This document shows positions 33,799 to 44,234 of a stretch of DNA of 64,000 nt, one piece after another (position 1 is the first letter of the stretch; each line of letters begins with the position of its first letter). Source of the stretch: an uncultured Clostridia bacterium (GTDB lineage Bacteria > Bacillota > Clostridia > Oscillospirales > Oscillospiraceae); assembly GCA_945876285.1 (NCBI GenBank), contig CAMCNO010000002.1, positions 82,206 to 146,205 on the forward strand. The letters run 5' to 3'. Made by a program: the position numbers and the translations under genes. The notes below the pieces were generated by a model. That model did not search any database, had not been told where the DNA came from, and worked only from the letters and a program-made list of their open reading frames with translations.

Positions 33799-34323
33799 AG
33801 GTGATCCTCAACTTTCTTTTGTTAAGCAATAGATTGGATGTCCCCCTTCGGGGAACGGGGGAATACCCGGCTTCGCCGGGTGGGGATACTGCACCCCCCA
33901 TTTCCTTTTCGACGACGCCGAAAAAGAAACGGGCCGTGCACGGTCCAAAGGAAAAGGCGTTCATGCGCAAAGCCGGCACCTTTGGCGCCTTTTTGCGCAA
34001 AACAGGAGTCGTCGTGGCCGGTGCCCACGTCATTTGATAGTCTCCTACCGGATGCGCTATCCCCCTGGGGAACAAAGATGGTGCTTCTCCGCATTTGATA
34101 GCGTGGGTGCGGCTTTCGCCACCGTCTCCGGGTGAGGTTTCCAAAGGGGAGGGGCCGCGGCCCCTCCTCTTTGTGTCGTTTCAAGGGGGGGGAATCGAAA
34201 TCCCCCCGGGTTTCTCTTTGGGGGGCGTGGGGGACACTTCTCTTTTCAAAAGAGAAATGTCCCCTTCTCCCCCGTCCCGGTGGGGGGTACCGGGTCACAC
34301 GACAGAGAATCCCAGCCTCTGCG
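33799..34323. repeat. Hairpin-rich intergenic block between uvrA and era
   Basis: The 525 bp contain no credible gene but many inverted repeats. ACCCGG/CCGGGT lies at 33865-33881, a perfect 20-bp GC palindrome at 34148-34167, GGGGGGA/TCCCCCC at 34187-34207, and TTCTCTTTT/AAAAGAGAA at 34238-34256. G- and C-runs alternate throughout. It resembles a dispersed non-coding repeat element of this group of gut Firmicutes more than a promoter region; only a genome-wide search can confirm copies. Confidence 0.5.
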
Positions 34324-37149
34324 TCACTTCAGCATTTTTTTCAGATACTGACCCGTGTAGCTTTCCGGGCAGGCAGCTACGGTCTCCGGAGTTCCAGTGC
34401 AGACGATGGTGCCGCCGCCGTCGCCGCCCTCGGGGCCCAGGTCGATGAGCCAATCGGCGCACTTGATGACATCCAGGTTGTGCTCGATGACCACCACCGT
34501 ATTGCCGGCGTCCACCAGCCGCTGGAGCACCTCCAGGAGCTTGCGCACGTCGTCGGTGTGGAGGCCCGTCGTCGGCTCGTCCAGGATATAGATGGTCCTG
34601 CCGGTGGCCTGCTTGGAAAGCTCCGTCGCCAGCTTCACCCGCTGGGCCTCGCCGCCGGACAGCTCCGTGGAGGGCTGGCCCAGCTTCACATAGCCCAGGC
34701 CCACGTCCTGGAGCGTCTGCAGCTTTTTGCGGATCTTCGGCAGGGCGGAGAAGAACTCCAGGGCCTCGTCCACGGTCATGTCCAGCACTTCCGCGATGTT
34801 TTTGCCCTTGTAGTGGACCTCCAGGGTCTCCCGGTTGTACCGCTTGCCCTTGCAGACCTCGCAGGGGACGAAGATGTCCGGCAGGAAGTGCATCTCGATT
34901 TTCAGCACGCCGTCGCCGGAGCAGGCCTCGCACCGTCCGCCCCGGACGTTGAAGCTGAACCGCCCCGGGCCGTAGCCCCGGCTCTTGGCCTCCTGGGTGG
35001 AGGAAAACAGGTCCCGGATGTCGTTGAACAGCCCCGTATAGGTGGCGGGGTTGGACCGGGGCGTGCGGCCGATGGGGCTCTGGTCGATGTTGACCACCTT
35101 GTCCAGGTACTCGATGCCCTCAATGGCGTCGCACTTGCCGGGGTGGACCTTCATGCGCATGAGGTCCGCACCCAGCCGCTTGAACAATATCTCATTCACC
35201 AGAGAGGATTTGCCGCTGCCGGACACGCCGGTAACGGCGGTGAAGGTGCCCAGGGGGAAATCCACGTCCACATGGCGGAGGTTGTTCTCCGCCGCACCTA
35301 CGACCCGCAGGAATTTTCCGTTACCGGGGCGGCGCTCTGTGGGAACGGGGATTTTCTTCTTGCCGGAGAGGTACTGGCCGGTCAGGGAGTTGGGGTTGGC
35401 CATGACCTCCTCCGGCGTACCGGCGGCCACCACCTGGCCGCCGTGGATGCCAGCGCCGGGGCCGATGTCGATGAGATAATCGGCGGCACGCATGGTATCC
35501 TCGTCGTGCTCCACCACCAGGAGAGTATTGCCCATATCCCGCAGCTCGCAGAGGGTGGCAAGGAGCTTGTCGTTATCCCGCTGGTGCAATCCGATGGAGG
35601 GTTCGTCCAGGATATAGAGGACGCCCATCAGAGAGGAGCCGATTTGCGTTGCCAGGCGGATGCGCTGGCTCTCGCCGCCGGAGAGGGTCCCGGCGGCACG
35701 GCTCAGCGTCAGGTAGCCCAGGCCCACGGACTTCAAAAAGCCCAAACGGGAACGAATTTCCTTCAAAATACGGTCAGCAATGAGATGCTGCTGGTTCGTC
35801 AGCTCCAGCTTCTCCACCCAGTCCAACTCATCTACCACCGACAACGTGGTGAAGTCGTGGATATTCTGATTCCCCACGGTGACGGCCAGGGACTCCTTTT
35901 TCAGACGCATCCCCCTGCACTCCGGGCAGGGGCATTCCGCCATCATCTCTTCCAGCTCCCGCTTGCTGGCATCGGACTGGGTCTCCTCATAGCGGCGGCG
36001 GACGTTGTTGCAGATGCCTTCGAAGGGCTGGTACAGCACACCCTTGCCCCGGGGCTGGTCGTAGTGCAGCTCCAGCTTTTCCCCGCCGGTGCCGTAGAGG
36101 ATGACGTTTTTCACCTCGTCGGACAGGTCCTTCCACGGCTCCATCAAAGAGAAGTGGTACTTTTTGGCCAGGGCGTCGAAGTACATCCGGGAAATGCCGT
36201 CGGAGCGGATATTGCCCCAGCCGCTGGCCTGAATAGCGCCGTCCAGAATGCTGAGCTTTTCGTCCGGCACCACCAGGGCCGGGTCTACCTTCAACTGGCT
36301 GCCCAGACCCGTGCAGGCGGGGCAGGCGCCGAAGGGGTTGTTGAAGGAGAACATCCGGGGCGTCAGCTCCTCGATGGAGATGCCGCAGTCCTCGCAGGCA
36401 TAATTCTGGGAGAACACCAGGTCCTTTTCCTCCCGTAGGAGGTTGATGACGACCAGCCCGCCGGAGAGGGCCGCGGCGGTCTCCACGGAGTCCGTCAGCC
36501 GCTGCTGGAGACCCTCCCGGATGATGAGGCGGTCCACGATGACCTCGATGTTGTGCTTTTTGTTCTTCTCCAGCTTGATCTCCTCGTCCAGGTCGTACAG
36601 GCTACCGTCAGCCCGGACGCGGACGTAGCCGGAGCGCTTGGCGTCCTCGAACACCTTGGTGTGCTCGCCCTTCTTGCCCCGGATGACAGGGGCCATCACC
36701 TGAATACGGGTGCCCTCGGGGAGGGCAAGCACCTGGTCGATGATCTGGTCGATGGTCTGCTGTTTGATCTCCTTGCCGCACTTGGGGCAGTGGGGGGTGC
36801 CCACCCGGGCCCACAGCAGGCGGAGGTAGTCGTAAATTTCAGTGACGGTGCCCACGGTGGACCGGGGGTTCTTGCTGGTGGTCTTCTGGTCAATGGAAAT
36901 GGCGGGGGAAAGGCCCTCGATATAGTCCACGTCCGGCTTGTCCATCTGGCCCAGGAACATCCGGGCGTAGGAGCTGAGGCTCTCCACATAGCGGCGCTGG
37001 CCCTCGGCGTAGATGGTATCAAACGCCAGAGAGGACTTGCCGGAGCCGGAGAGGCCCGTCATCACCACCAGCTTGTCCCGGGGGATGGTGACGTCGATAT
37101 TTTTCAGATTGTTGGCGCGGGCGCCCTTGACAATGATCTTATCCTGCAT
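34324..37149 (-). CDS. uvrA: Excinuclease ABC subunit A
   Basis: The product has 941 residues, the family length. It recognises bulky DNA lesions in nucleotide excision repair as a dimer. Two ABC ATPase modules are visible (Walker [13 protein letters not shown] near 31 and [12 protein letters not shown] near 640), with signature motifs LSGGE in each. Zinc-finger cysteine sets [17 protein letters not shown] and CEACSGDG are also present. uvrB lies 1.8 kb upstream on the same strand. Confidence 0.98.
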   Translation of the reverse strand: MQDKIIVKGARANNLKNIDVTIPRDKLVVMTGLSGSGKSSLAFDTIYAEGQRRYVESLSSYARMFLGQMDKPDVDYIEGLSPAISIDQKTTSKNPRSTVGTVTEIYDYLRLLWARVGTPHCPKCGKEIKQQTIDQIIDQVLALPEGTRIQVMAPVIRGKKGEHTKVFEDAKRSGYVRVRADGSLYDLDEEIKLEKNKKHNIEVIVDRLIIREGLQQRLTDSVETAAALSGGLVVINLLREEKDLVFSQNYACEDCGISIEELTPRMFSFNNPFGACPACTGLGSQLKVDPALVVPDEKLSILDGAIQASGWGNIRSDGISRMYFDALAKKYHFSLMEPWKDLSDEVKNVILYGTGGEKLELHYDQPRGKGVLYQPFEGICNNVRRRYEETQSDASKRELEEMMAECPCPECRGMRLKKESLAVTVGNQNIHDFTTLSVVDELDWVEKLELTNQQHLIADRILKEIRSRLGFLKSVGLGYLTLSRAAGTLSGGESQRIRLATQIGSSLMGVLYILDEPSIGLHQRDNDKLLATLCELRDMGNTLLVVEHDEDTMRAADYLIDIGPGAGIHGGQVVAAGTPEEVMANPNSLTGQYLSGKKKIPVPTERRPGNGKFLRVVGAAENNLRHVDVDFPLGTFTAVTGVSGSGKSSLVNEILFKRLGADLMRMKVHPGKCDAIEGIEYLDKVVNIDQSPIGRTPRSNPATYTGLFNDIRDLFSSTQEAKSRGYGPGRFSFNVRGGRCEACSGDGVLKIEMHFLPDIFVPCEVCKGKRYNRETLEVHYKGKNIAEVLDMTVDEALEFFSALPKIRKKLQTLQDVGLGYVKLGQPSTELSGGEAQRVKLATELSKQATGRTIYILDEPTTGLHTDDVRKLLEVLQRLVDAGNTVVVIEHNLDVIKCADWLIDLGPEGGDGGGTIVCTGTPETVAACPESYTGQYLKKMLK

Positions 37150-37184
37150 CGGTGAATGGTTCTCCTTTTTGCAAACTGTGGAGC

Positions 37185-37670
37185 TTACTCCACAACAATG
37201 TCCGCCGCTGTCGCTCCCAACAGGTCCAGCAGCGCCTGGGGCGGCACCTCCACCTGGGCGCCGATCTTTCCGGCGGAGACGCAGATGGTGTCGAACAGCA
37301 CCACCGTCTCATGAAACACTGTGGGGAACTGCTTTTTCATGCCCACTGGGCTGCAGCCGCCGTGGACATACCCAGTGAGAGGCAGCAGCTCCTTTTGATG
37401 GATCATGGCGATGGACTTCTCCCCCACCGCTTTGGCGGCTTTTTTCAAGTCCAGGTTTTCCGCAACAGGGACATCAAATACATAATAGCTCCCGCTGGCG
37501 CCCTTTGTCACCAGGGTTTTGAACACCTGCTCCACGTCCTGCCCCAGATAGCTTGCCACGCTGACGCCATCGATGGGGCCGTCCGCCGGGTAGGTATGGG
37601 GCGTATAGGGGATGCCATGCTGCTCCAGCACCCGCATCACATTCGTCTTTTCCTCTTTTTTCTTTGCCAT
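37185..37670 (-). CDS. ybaK: Cys-tRNA(Pro) deacylase, YbaK type
   Basis: The product has 161 residues. It is a trans-editing YbaK/EbsC-domain protein that hydrolyses mischarged Cys-tRNAPro. [13 protein letters not shown] (near 102-114) and FKTLVTKG are the usual markers. Start 37670 has GAGGTG. It starts 4 bp after the EamA gene. Confidence 0.92.
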   Translation of the reverse strand: MAKKKEEKTNVMRVLEQHGIPYTPHTYPADGPIDGVSVASYLGQDVEQVFKTLVTKGASGSYYVFDVPVAENLDLKKAAKAVGEKSIAMIHQKELLPLTGYVHGGCSPVGMKKQFPTVFHETVVLFDTICVSAGKIGAQVEVPPQALLDLLGATAADIVVE

Positions 37671-37674
37671 GCTT

Positions 37675-38565
37675 TCACCTCAAAATCGCAACGCCCGCCA
37701 GCACGCAGATGATGCCGATGACAGTAGCGGTGTTGACCGGCTCGCCAAAGGCCAGGATGCCCGCCAGGGCGGCCACCACCGGCTCCAGGCTTGCCATGAT
37801 GGAGGCCTGTCCCGGTTCCACCCGGCTCAGGCCCTTCGTATAAAAGATGTAGGGCAGAACGGTGGAGAATACCACCAGTCCCGCCGCCGTCAGCCACAGC
37901 TCCGGCTTTTCCAGCGCCGGGCCCAAGGTTTTGGAGCCGGGAACCAGCACCAGAGACGCAGGCCCTGCGAACAGGAACGTCCAGACTGTGACGGTCATAG
38001 AGCTGTAATGGGCCAGAGCGTAGGGGGCAAAGATGCTGTACAGCGCATAGAAGAATCCGGCCCCCAGGCCCAGCAGGATACCGCCCAGAGTGACAGTCAG
38101 GCCGCCGGAAAACACCCCGCATACCAGGGCACAGCCCACCAGCGTCAGCAGCAGGGCCAGCAGCTTCTTTTTCGTCACCGGAGCTTTCCACAAAAGGGCG
38201 GATAGAACCACCACAAAGGACGGGGCGGTGTACAGCAGAATGGACGCCACCGCCAAAGAGCAGAGCTTCTGGCAGGTGAAGTAGCACATCGTAAACAGCA
38301 CCACACTGATAACACCGGTGCCGAAGAAGTATTTCAGGTGCTCCCGCTTTACCCGGAACACGGAGCAGTCTTTGACGGCGAAGATGAGCGCCAGCAGCAC
38401 CATGCCGCCGAAGTTCCGCACCACTACGATGTCCGTGGGGGAAAAGCCGCCCGCCATCAATCGGCGGTTCCACAGTCCGATAATGCCCCACAGGGCCGCT
38501 GCCAGCAGGATACTGGCATACGCCCCTGCCGGGGCTTTTTTCTGCGTTTCTGTTATCTCACTCAC
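37675..38565 (-). CDS. EamA-family (DMT superfamily) transporter
   Basis: The product has 296 residues with ten hydrophobic segments in two five-TM EamA repeats (about 15-140 and 155-296). The second repeat ends in the typical SRVEPGQASIMASLEPVVAAL block. Substrates in this family range over amino acids and metabolites and cannot be read. The start codon is GTG (38565), overlapping the upstream gene by 8 bp, with only a weak ribosome site, so translation is probably coupled. Confidence 0.88.
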   Translation of the reverse strand: MSEITETQKKAPAGAYASILLAAALWGIIGLWNRRLMAGGFSPTDIVVVRNFGGMVLLALIFAVKDCSVFRVKREHLKYFFGTGVISVVLFTMCYFTCQKLCSLAVASILLYTAPSFVVVLSALLWKAPVTKKKLLALLLTLVGCALVCGVFSGGLTVTLGGILLGLGAGFFYALYSIFAPYALAHYSSMTVTVWTFLFAGPASLVLVPGSKTLGPALEKPELWLTAAGLVVFSTVLPYIFYTKGLSRVEPGQASIMASLEPVVAALAGILAFGEPVNTATVIGIICVLAGVAILR

Positions 38566-38938
38566 AGCTTTTGATCTCTCTTTGCACGTATTTGGGCAGC
38601 TTTTCCAGCACCAGACGATGGGAGTCGGCGCACAACTCCCGCAGCAGATCGTCCGGCAGCTCTCCGTCTAAAAAGCAGGCGATCCAGGTGCGCTTGTCGG
38701 AATAGAAACCCGGCAGGATGTCCGGGTAAGACGCCCGGAGCAGTTCAGACCGGGCCGGGTCACATTTCAGGTTGATAAGGTCGTGGCCGCCGTAGGTCTT
38801 GTGCTCCGGGCCGGGAGAACAGACGGCGGCGAACAGCTTGCCCCGGAGCATATAGCGGAACCAGCCCCACTCGGGCTTGTAGTCCTTCTCCGCACCAGGC
38901 AGAGACAGGAGGTATGCATCCAGCCATTCGTACCGCAT
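38558..38938 (-). CDS. MmcQ/YjbR family protein
   Basis: The product has 126 residues, the full MmcQ/YjbR (DUF419) domain with a CyaY-like fold. Visible: LDAYLLSLPGAEKDYKPEWGW, FRYMLRGKLFAAV, NLKCDPARSELLR, DKRTWIACFLDG. The biochemical role is unknown, with DNA binding proposed. Its ATG overlaps the uvrB stop codon (TAATG). Confidence 0.88.
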   Translation of the reverse strand: MRYEWLDAYLLSLPGAEKDYKPEWGWFRYMLRGKLFAAVCSPGPEHKTYGGHDLINLKCDPARSELLRASYPDILPGFYSDKRTWIACFLDGELPDDLLRELCADSHRLVLEKLPKYVQREIKSCE

Positions 38939-40905
38939 TACTTCTCTCCTCTCAGTTCGATGATGCGGTCACGCAGCACCGCCGCATACTCGAATTCCAG
39001 CATCTTGGACGCCTCTTTCATTTCTTTCTCCAGCTTGGCGATTTCGGCGGCACGCTCCTGGTCGGTCAGCTTGCGCTTCCTGCCCTTGTCGGTGTCGCCC
39101 TCCGCGGTCTTGGAAATCTCCAGCACCTCCCGGACGCCCTTGATGATGGTCTTGGGGACGATGCCATGTTCCTTGTTGAAGTTGTCCTGAATCGTGCGGC
39201 GGCGCTCCGTCTCGTCGATGGCCGCCCGCATGGAGGGCGTGACCTCATCGGCATACATAATCACCAAGCCCTCAGCGTTCCGGGCGGCGCGGCCGATGGT
39301 CTGAATGAGGGAGGTCTCGGAGCGGAGGAAGCCCTCCTTGTCCGCGTCCAGGATGGCGACAAGGGAGACCTCCGGCAGATCCAGACCCTCCCGCAGGAGG
39401 TTGATGCCCACCAGAACGTCAAATTCGCCCAGCCGCAGATCCCGGATGATCTCCATCCGTTCGATGGTCTGCACGTCGGAGTGCATATACCGCACCCGGA
39501 TACCGGCGTTTTTGAAAAACTCCGTCAGATCCTCCGCCATCTTCTTGGTGAGCGTCGTCACCAGCACCCGCTCGTTCTTTTCGGCGCGCGCTCTGATCTC
39601 GTCCATCAGGTCGTCGATCTGTCCCGTGACGGGCCGGACCTCCACCTTGGGGTCCAGCAGGCCGGTGGGGCGGATGACCTGCTCCACCACCTGGTCCGCC
39701 CGCTCCCGCTCATAGGGGCCGGGGGTGGCGGAGACGAACACTGCCTGGCCGATACGCTCCTCAAATTCCTCAAATTTCAGGGGGCGGTTATCGTAGGCAC
39801 AGGGCAGGCGGAAACCGTAATGCACCAAGCTGTCCTTCCGGGCGTGGTCGCCGTTGTACATAGCCCGCACCTGGGGCAGTGTCACATGGCTCTCGTCCAC
39901 GAACAGCAGAAAATCGTCGGGGAAGAAGTCCAGCAGGGTCATGGGAGCCGACCCGGCGGGGCGCTCAGATATAATGCGGGAGTAGTTCTCGATGCCGGAG
40001 CAGTAGCCCAGCTCCGCCATCATCTCCATGTCGTATTCCGTGCGCTGGCGGATGCGCTGGGCCTCCACCAGCTGGTCGTTTTCGGTAAAGACCTTGACCT
40101 GTTCTTCCATCTCTTTGCGAATTTCCCCGATGGCCCGGTCCATCTTGTCCTTGGTGGTGACGTAATGGCTGGCGGGGTAGATGGCAATGTGGTTCAGCAC
40201 CCGGTTCACGGAGCCGGTGATGGGGTTGAAATCGGAAATGCGGTCGATCTCGTCCCCGAAGAACTCCACCCGAATGGCATGGTCCTTGTAATAGGCAGGG
40301 TACAGCTCCACGGTGTCGCCCCGGACCCGGAACATGTTCCGCTCGAAAGCAATGTCGTTCCGCTCATAGCGAATCTCCACCAGACGGCGCAGCAGCTCGT
40401 CCCGCTCCCATTCCGCCCCCACCCGGAGGGACACCACCAGCTTGGCGAAGTCATCCGGCTCGCCCAGGCCGTAGATGCAGGAGACAGAGGACACCACGAT
40501 GACGTCCCGCCGCTCCAGCAGGGCGCAGGTGGCGCTGAGCCGCAGGCGGTCGATCTCCTCGTTGGTGGAGGCATCCTTGGCGATATAGGTGTCGGTGTGG
40601 GGGATATAGGCCTCGGGCTGGTAGTAGTCGTAATAGGAAACAAAATACTCCACAGCGTTGTTGGGGAAAAACTCCTTGAACTCCGCGCAGAGCTGGGCCG
40701 CCAGGGTCTTGTTGTGGGCCAGCACCAACGTGGGACGCTGAACCTGCTCAATGACCTTGGCCATGGTGAAGGTCTTGCCGGAACCGGTGACGCCCAGCAG
40801 CACCTGCTCCTTCAACCCGTTCTCGATGCCCTCCGCCAGGGCGGCGATGGCCTCCGGCTGGTCACCACTGGGCTTATATTCAGATACAACTTCAAATTTC
40901 GGCAT
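38938..40905 (-). CDS. uvrB: Excinuclease ABC subunit B
   Basis: The product has 655 residues. It is the DNA-loading helicase-like subunit of UvrABC. Walker [11 protein letters not shown] (near 40), the beta-hairpin [12 protein letters not shown], the DESH-like box DESHVTLPQ and the C-terminal UVR motif ([17 protein letters not shown]) are visible. Start 40905 (MPKFEVV) has GGAG 6 nt ahead; an ATG at 40917 abuts the radC stop and is the alternative. It sits downstream of radC by 11 bp or less. Confidence 0.96.
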   Translation of the reverse strand: MPKFEVVSEYKPSGDQPEAIAALAEGIENGLKEQVLLGVTGSGKTFTMAKVIEQVQRPTLVLAHNKTLAAQLCAEFKEFFPNNAVEYFVSYYDYYQPEAYIPHTDTYIAKDASTNEEIDRLRLSATCALLERRDVIVVSSVSCIYGLGEPDDFAKLVVSLRVGAEWERDELLRRLVEIRYERNDIAFERNMFRVRGDTVELYPAYYKDHAIRVEFFGDEIDRISDFNPITGSVNRVLNHIAIYPASHYVTTKDKMDRAIGEIRKEMEEQVKVFTENDQLVEAQRIRQRTEYDMEMMAELGYCSGIENYSRIISERPAGSAPMTLLDFFPDDFLLFVDESHVTLPQVRAMYNGDHARKDSLVHYGFRLPCAYDNRPLKFEEFEERIGQAVFVSATPGPYERERADQVVEQVIRPTGLLDPKVEVRPVTGQIDDLMDEIRARAEKNERVLVTTLTKKMAEDLTEFFKNAGIRVRYMHSDVQTIERMEIIRDLRLGEFDVLVGINLLREGLDLPEVSLVAILDADKEGFLRSETSLIQTIGRAARNAEGLVIMYADEVTPSMRAAIDETERRRTIQDNFNKEHGIVPKTIIKGVREVLEISKTAEGDTDKGRKRKLTDQERAAEIAKLEKEMKEASKMLEFEYAAVLRDRIIELRGEK

Positions 40906-40916
40906 ATGGTTCTCCA

Positions 40917-41594
40917 TCAATTCGCAATATAACCCGAGTCGGCCATGGATACGAAATCTCCGTCGGCCACGATGATGTGGTCCGTCAGTGCCACGCCAAC
41001 AACGGCCAAGGCCGTCTTCGCCCGGTCCGTGGCGGCGTAGTCATCCCGGGAGGGCAGAGCTACGCCGCTGGGGTGGTTGTGGGCCAGAACGACAGAGCTG
41101 GCGCCGGTGAGCAGGGCGTTTTCCACCAGGCGGCGGATGTCCAGGTCCGCCGATGCCACACCGCCCTCCCCCAGCTTCTTGCAGGCCAGGAGCTTGCCCT
41201 TGCGGTCCAGGCAGAGCTGGTAGACCACCTCGTTCTTCTCCCCCGCAAACCGCTCCAGCAGGTAGGCACCCACCCGCTCCACGGAGCTGAGCACCGTTTC
41301 CTGCTCCGCGTCGGACAGCCTGGCCTTGCGGTAGAGCTGGGGCGCCAGCTTCAGCAAAATCGCGGCGCTCTCCCCGACGCCCTCCACCTTTTTCAGGTCC
41401 TCCACCGGGGCGGTGAGGACGGCGGACAGGGAGCCGTACCGCTCCATCAGGGCGTGGGCGATGGGGTTGGTGTCCTTCCGGGGAATGGCGTAGTACAGCA
41501 GCAGCTCCAGGGCCTCGTGGTCCGCGAAGGCGTCCAGGCCGCTCTTCAAAAAGCGCTGCCGCATCTTCTCTCTGTGTCCGTCATGGATACCCAC
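40917..41594 (-). CDS. radC: RadC/YsxA-type JAB-domain protein
   Basis: The product has 225 residues. It has a helix-hairpin-helix region (about 60-75, [14 protein letters not shown]) and a JAMM metallo-site HNHPSG with downstream D (near 172-185). I favour a GTG start at 41594 (reading VGIHDGHR), with GGAGG 9 nt ahead; upstream in-frame codons extend through the promoter. A role in DNA repair was withdrawn for E. coli RadC, so function is open. It leads the radC-uvrB-mmcQ run. Confidence 0.88.
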   Translation of the reverse strand: MGIHDGHREKMRQRFLKSGLDAFADHEALELLLYYAIPRKDTNPIAHALMERYGSLSAVLTAPVEDLKKVEGVGESAAILLKLAPQLYRKARLSDAEQETVLSSVERVGAYLLERFAGEKNEVVYQLCLDRKGKLLACKKLGEGGVASADLDIRRLVENALLTGASSVVLAHNHPSGVALPSRDDYAATDRAKTALAVVGVALTDHIIVADGDFVSMADSGYIAN

Positions 41595-41643
41595 CGGGAA
41601 CTCCCTCCTCCGGCCTGGGGCCGCGTGATTTTCGGAATATTGT

Positions 41644-41673
41644 ATTATATCACGGGACCGCACTCTCCCACAA
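41644..41673 (-). promoter_or_regulatory. radC-uvrB promoter
   Basis: On the minus strand, -10 TATAAT (41644-41649) with a weak -35 TTGTGG (41668-41673) at 18 bp. Confidence 0.5.
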
Positions 41674-41809
41674 GGTATTTTTCCAATTCCAGTTTGCTTT
41701 TATGATACCATCCCCCAATCCGAAATGCAGCATTTGTTCTATATTTTTATTTCAAATATCAGCACCTACCCAGACTGTTTCTCCACTGCCGAAAATCCGG
41801 CTCCACGGG

Positions 41810-41838
41810 TTGACACGATGAAAAATTTGGCATAATAT
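41810..41838 (+). promoter_or_regulatory. mgtE / M-box promoter
   Basis: -35 TTGACA (41810-41815), 17 bp, -10 TAATAT (41833-41838), directly ahead of the riboswitch. Confidence 0.75.
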
Positions 41839-41854
41839 AAATACAAAGAAACGG

Positions 41855-42093
41855 AAAACTACATACGTCCGGTAGGTAAGGCTACCACAAGGATACGGGT
41901 TGCTGCCGCGAAGTGATGGAGACATCACAAGATGGTTTGAACAGGCGATATCGAACACGAAGGTATCATCTAACGCAACTACACTGCCTTGTGATGCTAA
42001 AGCTTGAACGGTCGGGAAAACGGCGCGCCGTTTTCCGGCAAGGAAGGGTTCTCCATTCGTACCGGACGGGACGATTGGAGAGCTTTGTTTTTT
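41855..42093 (+). ncRNA. M-box (ykoK) magnesium riboswitch with terminator
   Basis: The leader contains the M-box blocks in order: GGTAGGTAAGGCTACC (41871-41886), GGATACGGGTTGCTGCCGC, GACATCACAAGATGG and the 3' core GTGATGCTAAAGC (41991-42003). These are followed by a 22-bp palindrome (42015-42036). The expression platform is a terminator: CTCCATTCGT pairs with ACGATTGGAG (one mismatch) and is followed by TTTGTTTTTT (42084-42093). Known M-boxes bind Mg2+ and terminate transcription at high Mg2+, which fits mgtE directly downstream. Confidence 0.9.
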
Positions 42094-42122
42094 GATTATG
42101 TCAGGAAAGGAGGTCCCGCACT

Positions 42123-43508
42123 GTGTTTGAACTGGAAAATGAACGGACGGAGCTGTTGGAGCAAATCGAGGAGATGATCCAGCGAAAACGGTATGCCCCG
42201 CTGCGGGACCTGCTGCTGCCCCTGGAGGCGGCGGACATCGCCTCCCTCTTCGGAGAGTTGGACGAGGAGCGTCTGCCCCTGGTATTCCGCCTGCTGCCCA
42301 AGGAGCTGGCGGCGGAGGTATTCGTGGAGCTGGACTCCGACGAACAGGAAATGCTGATCCGGGGCTTTTCCAACACTGAGCTGAAAGAGGTGCTGGACGA
42401 GCTGTATCTGGACGATACCGTGGATATCGTGGAGGAAATGCCCGCCAATGTGGTCAAACGCATTCTGAAGCACTCCGACCCTGAGACCCGGAAGAGCATC
42501 AACGAGATTTTAAAATATCCCGACGACTCCACCGGCAGCATCATGACCACGGAGTTCGTGGATTTAAAGGAGACCATGACGGTGGAGGACGCCTTCAAGC
42601 GCATCCGCCGCACCGGCCCCGATAAAGAGACCATCAACCTCTGCTACGTCATTGATGACCACCGTCACCTCATCGGCCTGCTGTCCATCCGGACGCTGCT
42701 GCTGGCGGAGGACGACGACGTCATCGGCGATATCATGGAGCGGAACTTCATCTCCGTCCAGACCCTGGACGACCAGGAGACCACCGCCCAAGCCCTGAGC
42801 AAGTACGACTTCCTGGCCCTGCCGGTGGTGGACACGGAAAACCGCCTGGTGGGCATCGTCACCGTCGACGACGCCATGGACGTTATCGAGGAGGAGACCA
42901 CCGAGGATATCGAGCTGATGGCGGCTATGCTGCCCTCCGACAAGCCCTACCTCAAGACCGGCGTGTTCGAGACCTGGAAGGCCCGCACACCCTGGCTGAT
43001 GATTCTGATGCTCTCCGCCACCTTTACCGGCATCATCCTCACCCACTTTGAGGACGCCCTCATGTCCTGCGCCATTCTGACCTCCTTCGTGCCCATGCTG
43101 TCCGGTACCGGTGGCAACAGCGGTACCCAGGCCTCCACCGCCATCATCCGTGCCCTGTCTCTGGGGGAGGTGCGGTTCTCCGATTCCCTCCAGGTGCTGT
43201 GGAAGGAGTTCCGGGTGTCCATCTGCTGCGGTCTCTGCCTGGCCGCCGCCAACTTCGGCAAAATGATGCTGATTGACCGCTGGCTGATGCACAACCCCGC
43301 TGTGACGCCCATGGTGGCGCTGGTGGTCTGCGCCACGCTGATTGGCACGGTGGTCTGCGCCAAGCTGGTGGGCTGCACCTTGCCCATTCTGGCGGAAAAG
43401 GTGGGGTTTGACCCCGCGGTGATGGCTTCACCTTTTATCTCCACCATTGTGGACTCCCTGTCCCTGCTCATCTACTTCCGGTTCGCCACGCTGCTGCTTG
43501 GTATCTGA
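42123..43508 (+). CDS. mgtE: Magnesium transporter MgtE
   Basis: The product has 461 residues. It has the cytosolic N domain of helical repeats (1-130), two CBS domains (about 135-260) that sense Mg2+, a plug helix, and five C-terminal membrane segments. These include FVPMLSGTGGNSGTQAST, the conserved pore region. The start is GTG at 42123 with AAAGGAGG ahead; no nearby ATG competes. Control by the M-box upstream is clear from context. Confidence 0.96.
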   Translation: MFELENERTELLEQIEEMIQRKRYAPLRDLLLPLEAADIASLFGELDEERLPLVFRLLPKELAAEVFVELDSDEQEMLIRGFSNTELKEVLDELYLDDTVDIVEEMPANVVKRILKHSDPETRKSINEILKYPDDSTGSIMTTEFVDLKETMTVEDAFKRIRRTGPDKETINLCYVIDDHRHLIGLLSIRTLLLAEDDDVIGDIMERNFISVQTLDDQETTAQALSKYDFLALPVVDTENRLVGIVTVDDAMDVIEEETTEDIELMAAMLPSDKPYLKTGVFETWKARTPWLMILMLSATFTGIILTHFEDALMSCAILTSFVPMLSGTGGNSGTQASTAIIRALSLGEVRFSDSLQVLWKEFRVSICCGLCLAAANFGKMMLIDRWLMHNPAVTPMVALVVCATLIGTVVCAKLVGCTLPILAEKVGFDPAVMASPFISTIVDSLSLLIYFRFATLLLGI

Positions 43509-43522
43509 ACCATATTTTTTCA

Positions 43523-43555
43523 AAAACGGAGCTGCCCGCGCAGCTCCGTTTTTTT
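43523..43555 (+). terminator. mgtE terminator
   Basis: A 13-bp stem (43523-43535 with 43540-43552) runs into T7. Confidence 0.9.
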
Positions 43556-43630
43556 GCATAGTTTTGTCGGCGCGGCGTACACTACCTACCGGCGAAAGCC
43601 AAAATTCTTTCAACCGGGAGGTCTTTGACC

Positions 43631-43822
43631 ATGATGAAGGACTACACCAACAGCGGCTGCGACTGCACCCCTAACCAGAGCATCAAGTGCACCGTGAACA
43701 ACTGCGCCCACCACTGCCAGGATTCCAACTACTGCGGCCTGGACGCCATCCAGGTCGGCACCCACGAAACCAACCCCACTGAGATCAAATGCACCGACTG
43801 CGAGAGCTTCAAGCTGAAATAA
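43631..43822 (+). CDS. DUF1540 domain protein
   Basis: The product has 63 residues. It has a cysteine-rich DUF1540 pattern: CDCTPNQSIKCTVNNCAHHCQ, then NYCGLDAIQVG, then CTDCESF. This short putative metal-binding domain is common in spore-forming Clostridia. GGGAGG lies 9 nt before the ATG at 43631. The function is unknown; it has eight cysteines and two histidines. Confidence 0.88.
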   Translation: MMKDYTNSGCDCTPNQSIKCTVNNCAHHCQDSNYCGLDAIQVGTHETNPTEIKCTDCESFKLK

Positions 43823-43880
43823 AAGCCCTTGCCCGGAGGAACGGCTCAGGCCGTTCCCTACATAGTCAGGGGGTGGTACC

Positions 43881-44234
43881 GTGGATTCCAAAATTCCTGC
43901 CCGGATCGCTGGCGGGGCAGCGGGGCTGGCCAACGGGCTGTTCGGCGGCGGAGGCGGGATGGTGTTCCTGCCCATTCTCTCCCGGTTCGGCAATTTGGAG
44001 CAGCGAAAGCTGTACGCCACCTGCGTGGGCGTCATCTTCCCGGTATGCGCGGTGTCCGCCGGGGTGTACCTCTGGAGGGGCGGCATATCCTGGGGCACCG
44101 CCCTGCCGTATCTCGGGGGCGGCCTCATCGGTGGGTGGCTTGGCGGAAAGCTGTATGGAAAAGTGTCCACAAAGCTCCTGAAATGGCTGTTTGCCGCCTT
44201 TCTCTTTTACGCGGGGGTGAAATATCTGCTGTGA
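43881..44234 (+). CDS. TauE/SafE half-transporter, N-terminal half
   Basis: The product has 117 residues with four hydrophobic segments. It begins with the TauE repeat signature GGAAGLANGLFGGGGGMV. The start is GTG (43881) with GGGGGTGG ahead. Normal TauE/SafE sulfite/organosulfonate exporters have about 250 residues and two such four-TM repeats in one chain. Here each repeat is a separate gene, overlapping by 4 bp (GTGA), so they presumably form a heterodimer. Confidence 0.85.
   Translation: MDSKIPARIAGGAAGLANGLFGGGGGMVFLPILSRFGNLEQRKLYATCVGVIFPVCAVSAGVYLWRGGISWGTALPYLGGGLIGGWLGGKLYGKVSTKLLKWLFAAFLFYAGVKYLL

Noticed and set aside
33822..34298. A 158-codon minus-strand frame in the uvrA-era gap
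   Set aside because: Basic, Pro/Arg-rich, hairpin-derived sequence without a ribosome site; better explained by the repeat-like block.
43870..43884. GGGTGGTACCGTGG resembling the T-box consensus
   Set aside because: It includes the ribosome site and GTG start of the TauE gene and has no specifier or stem structure upstream.
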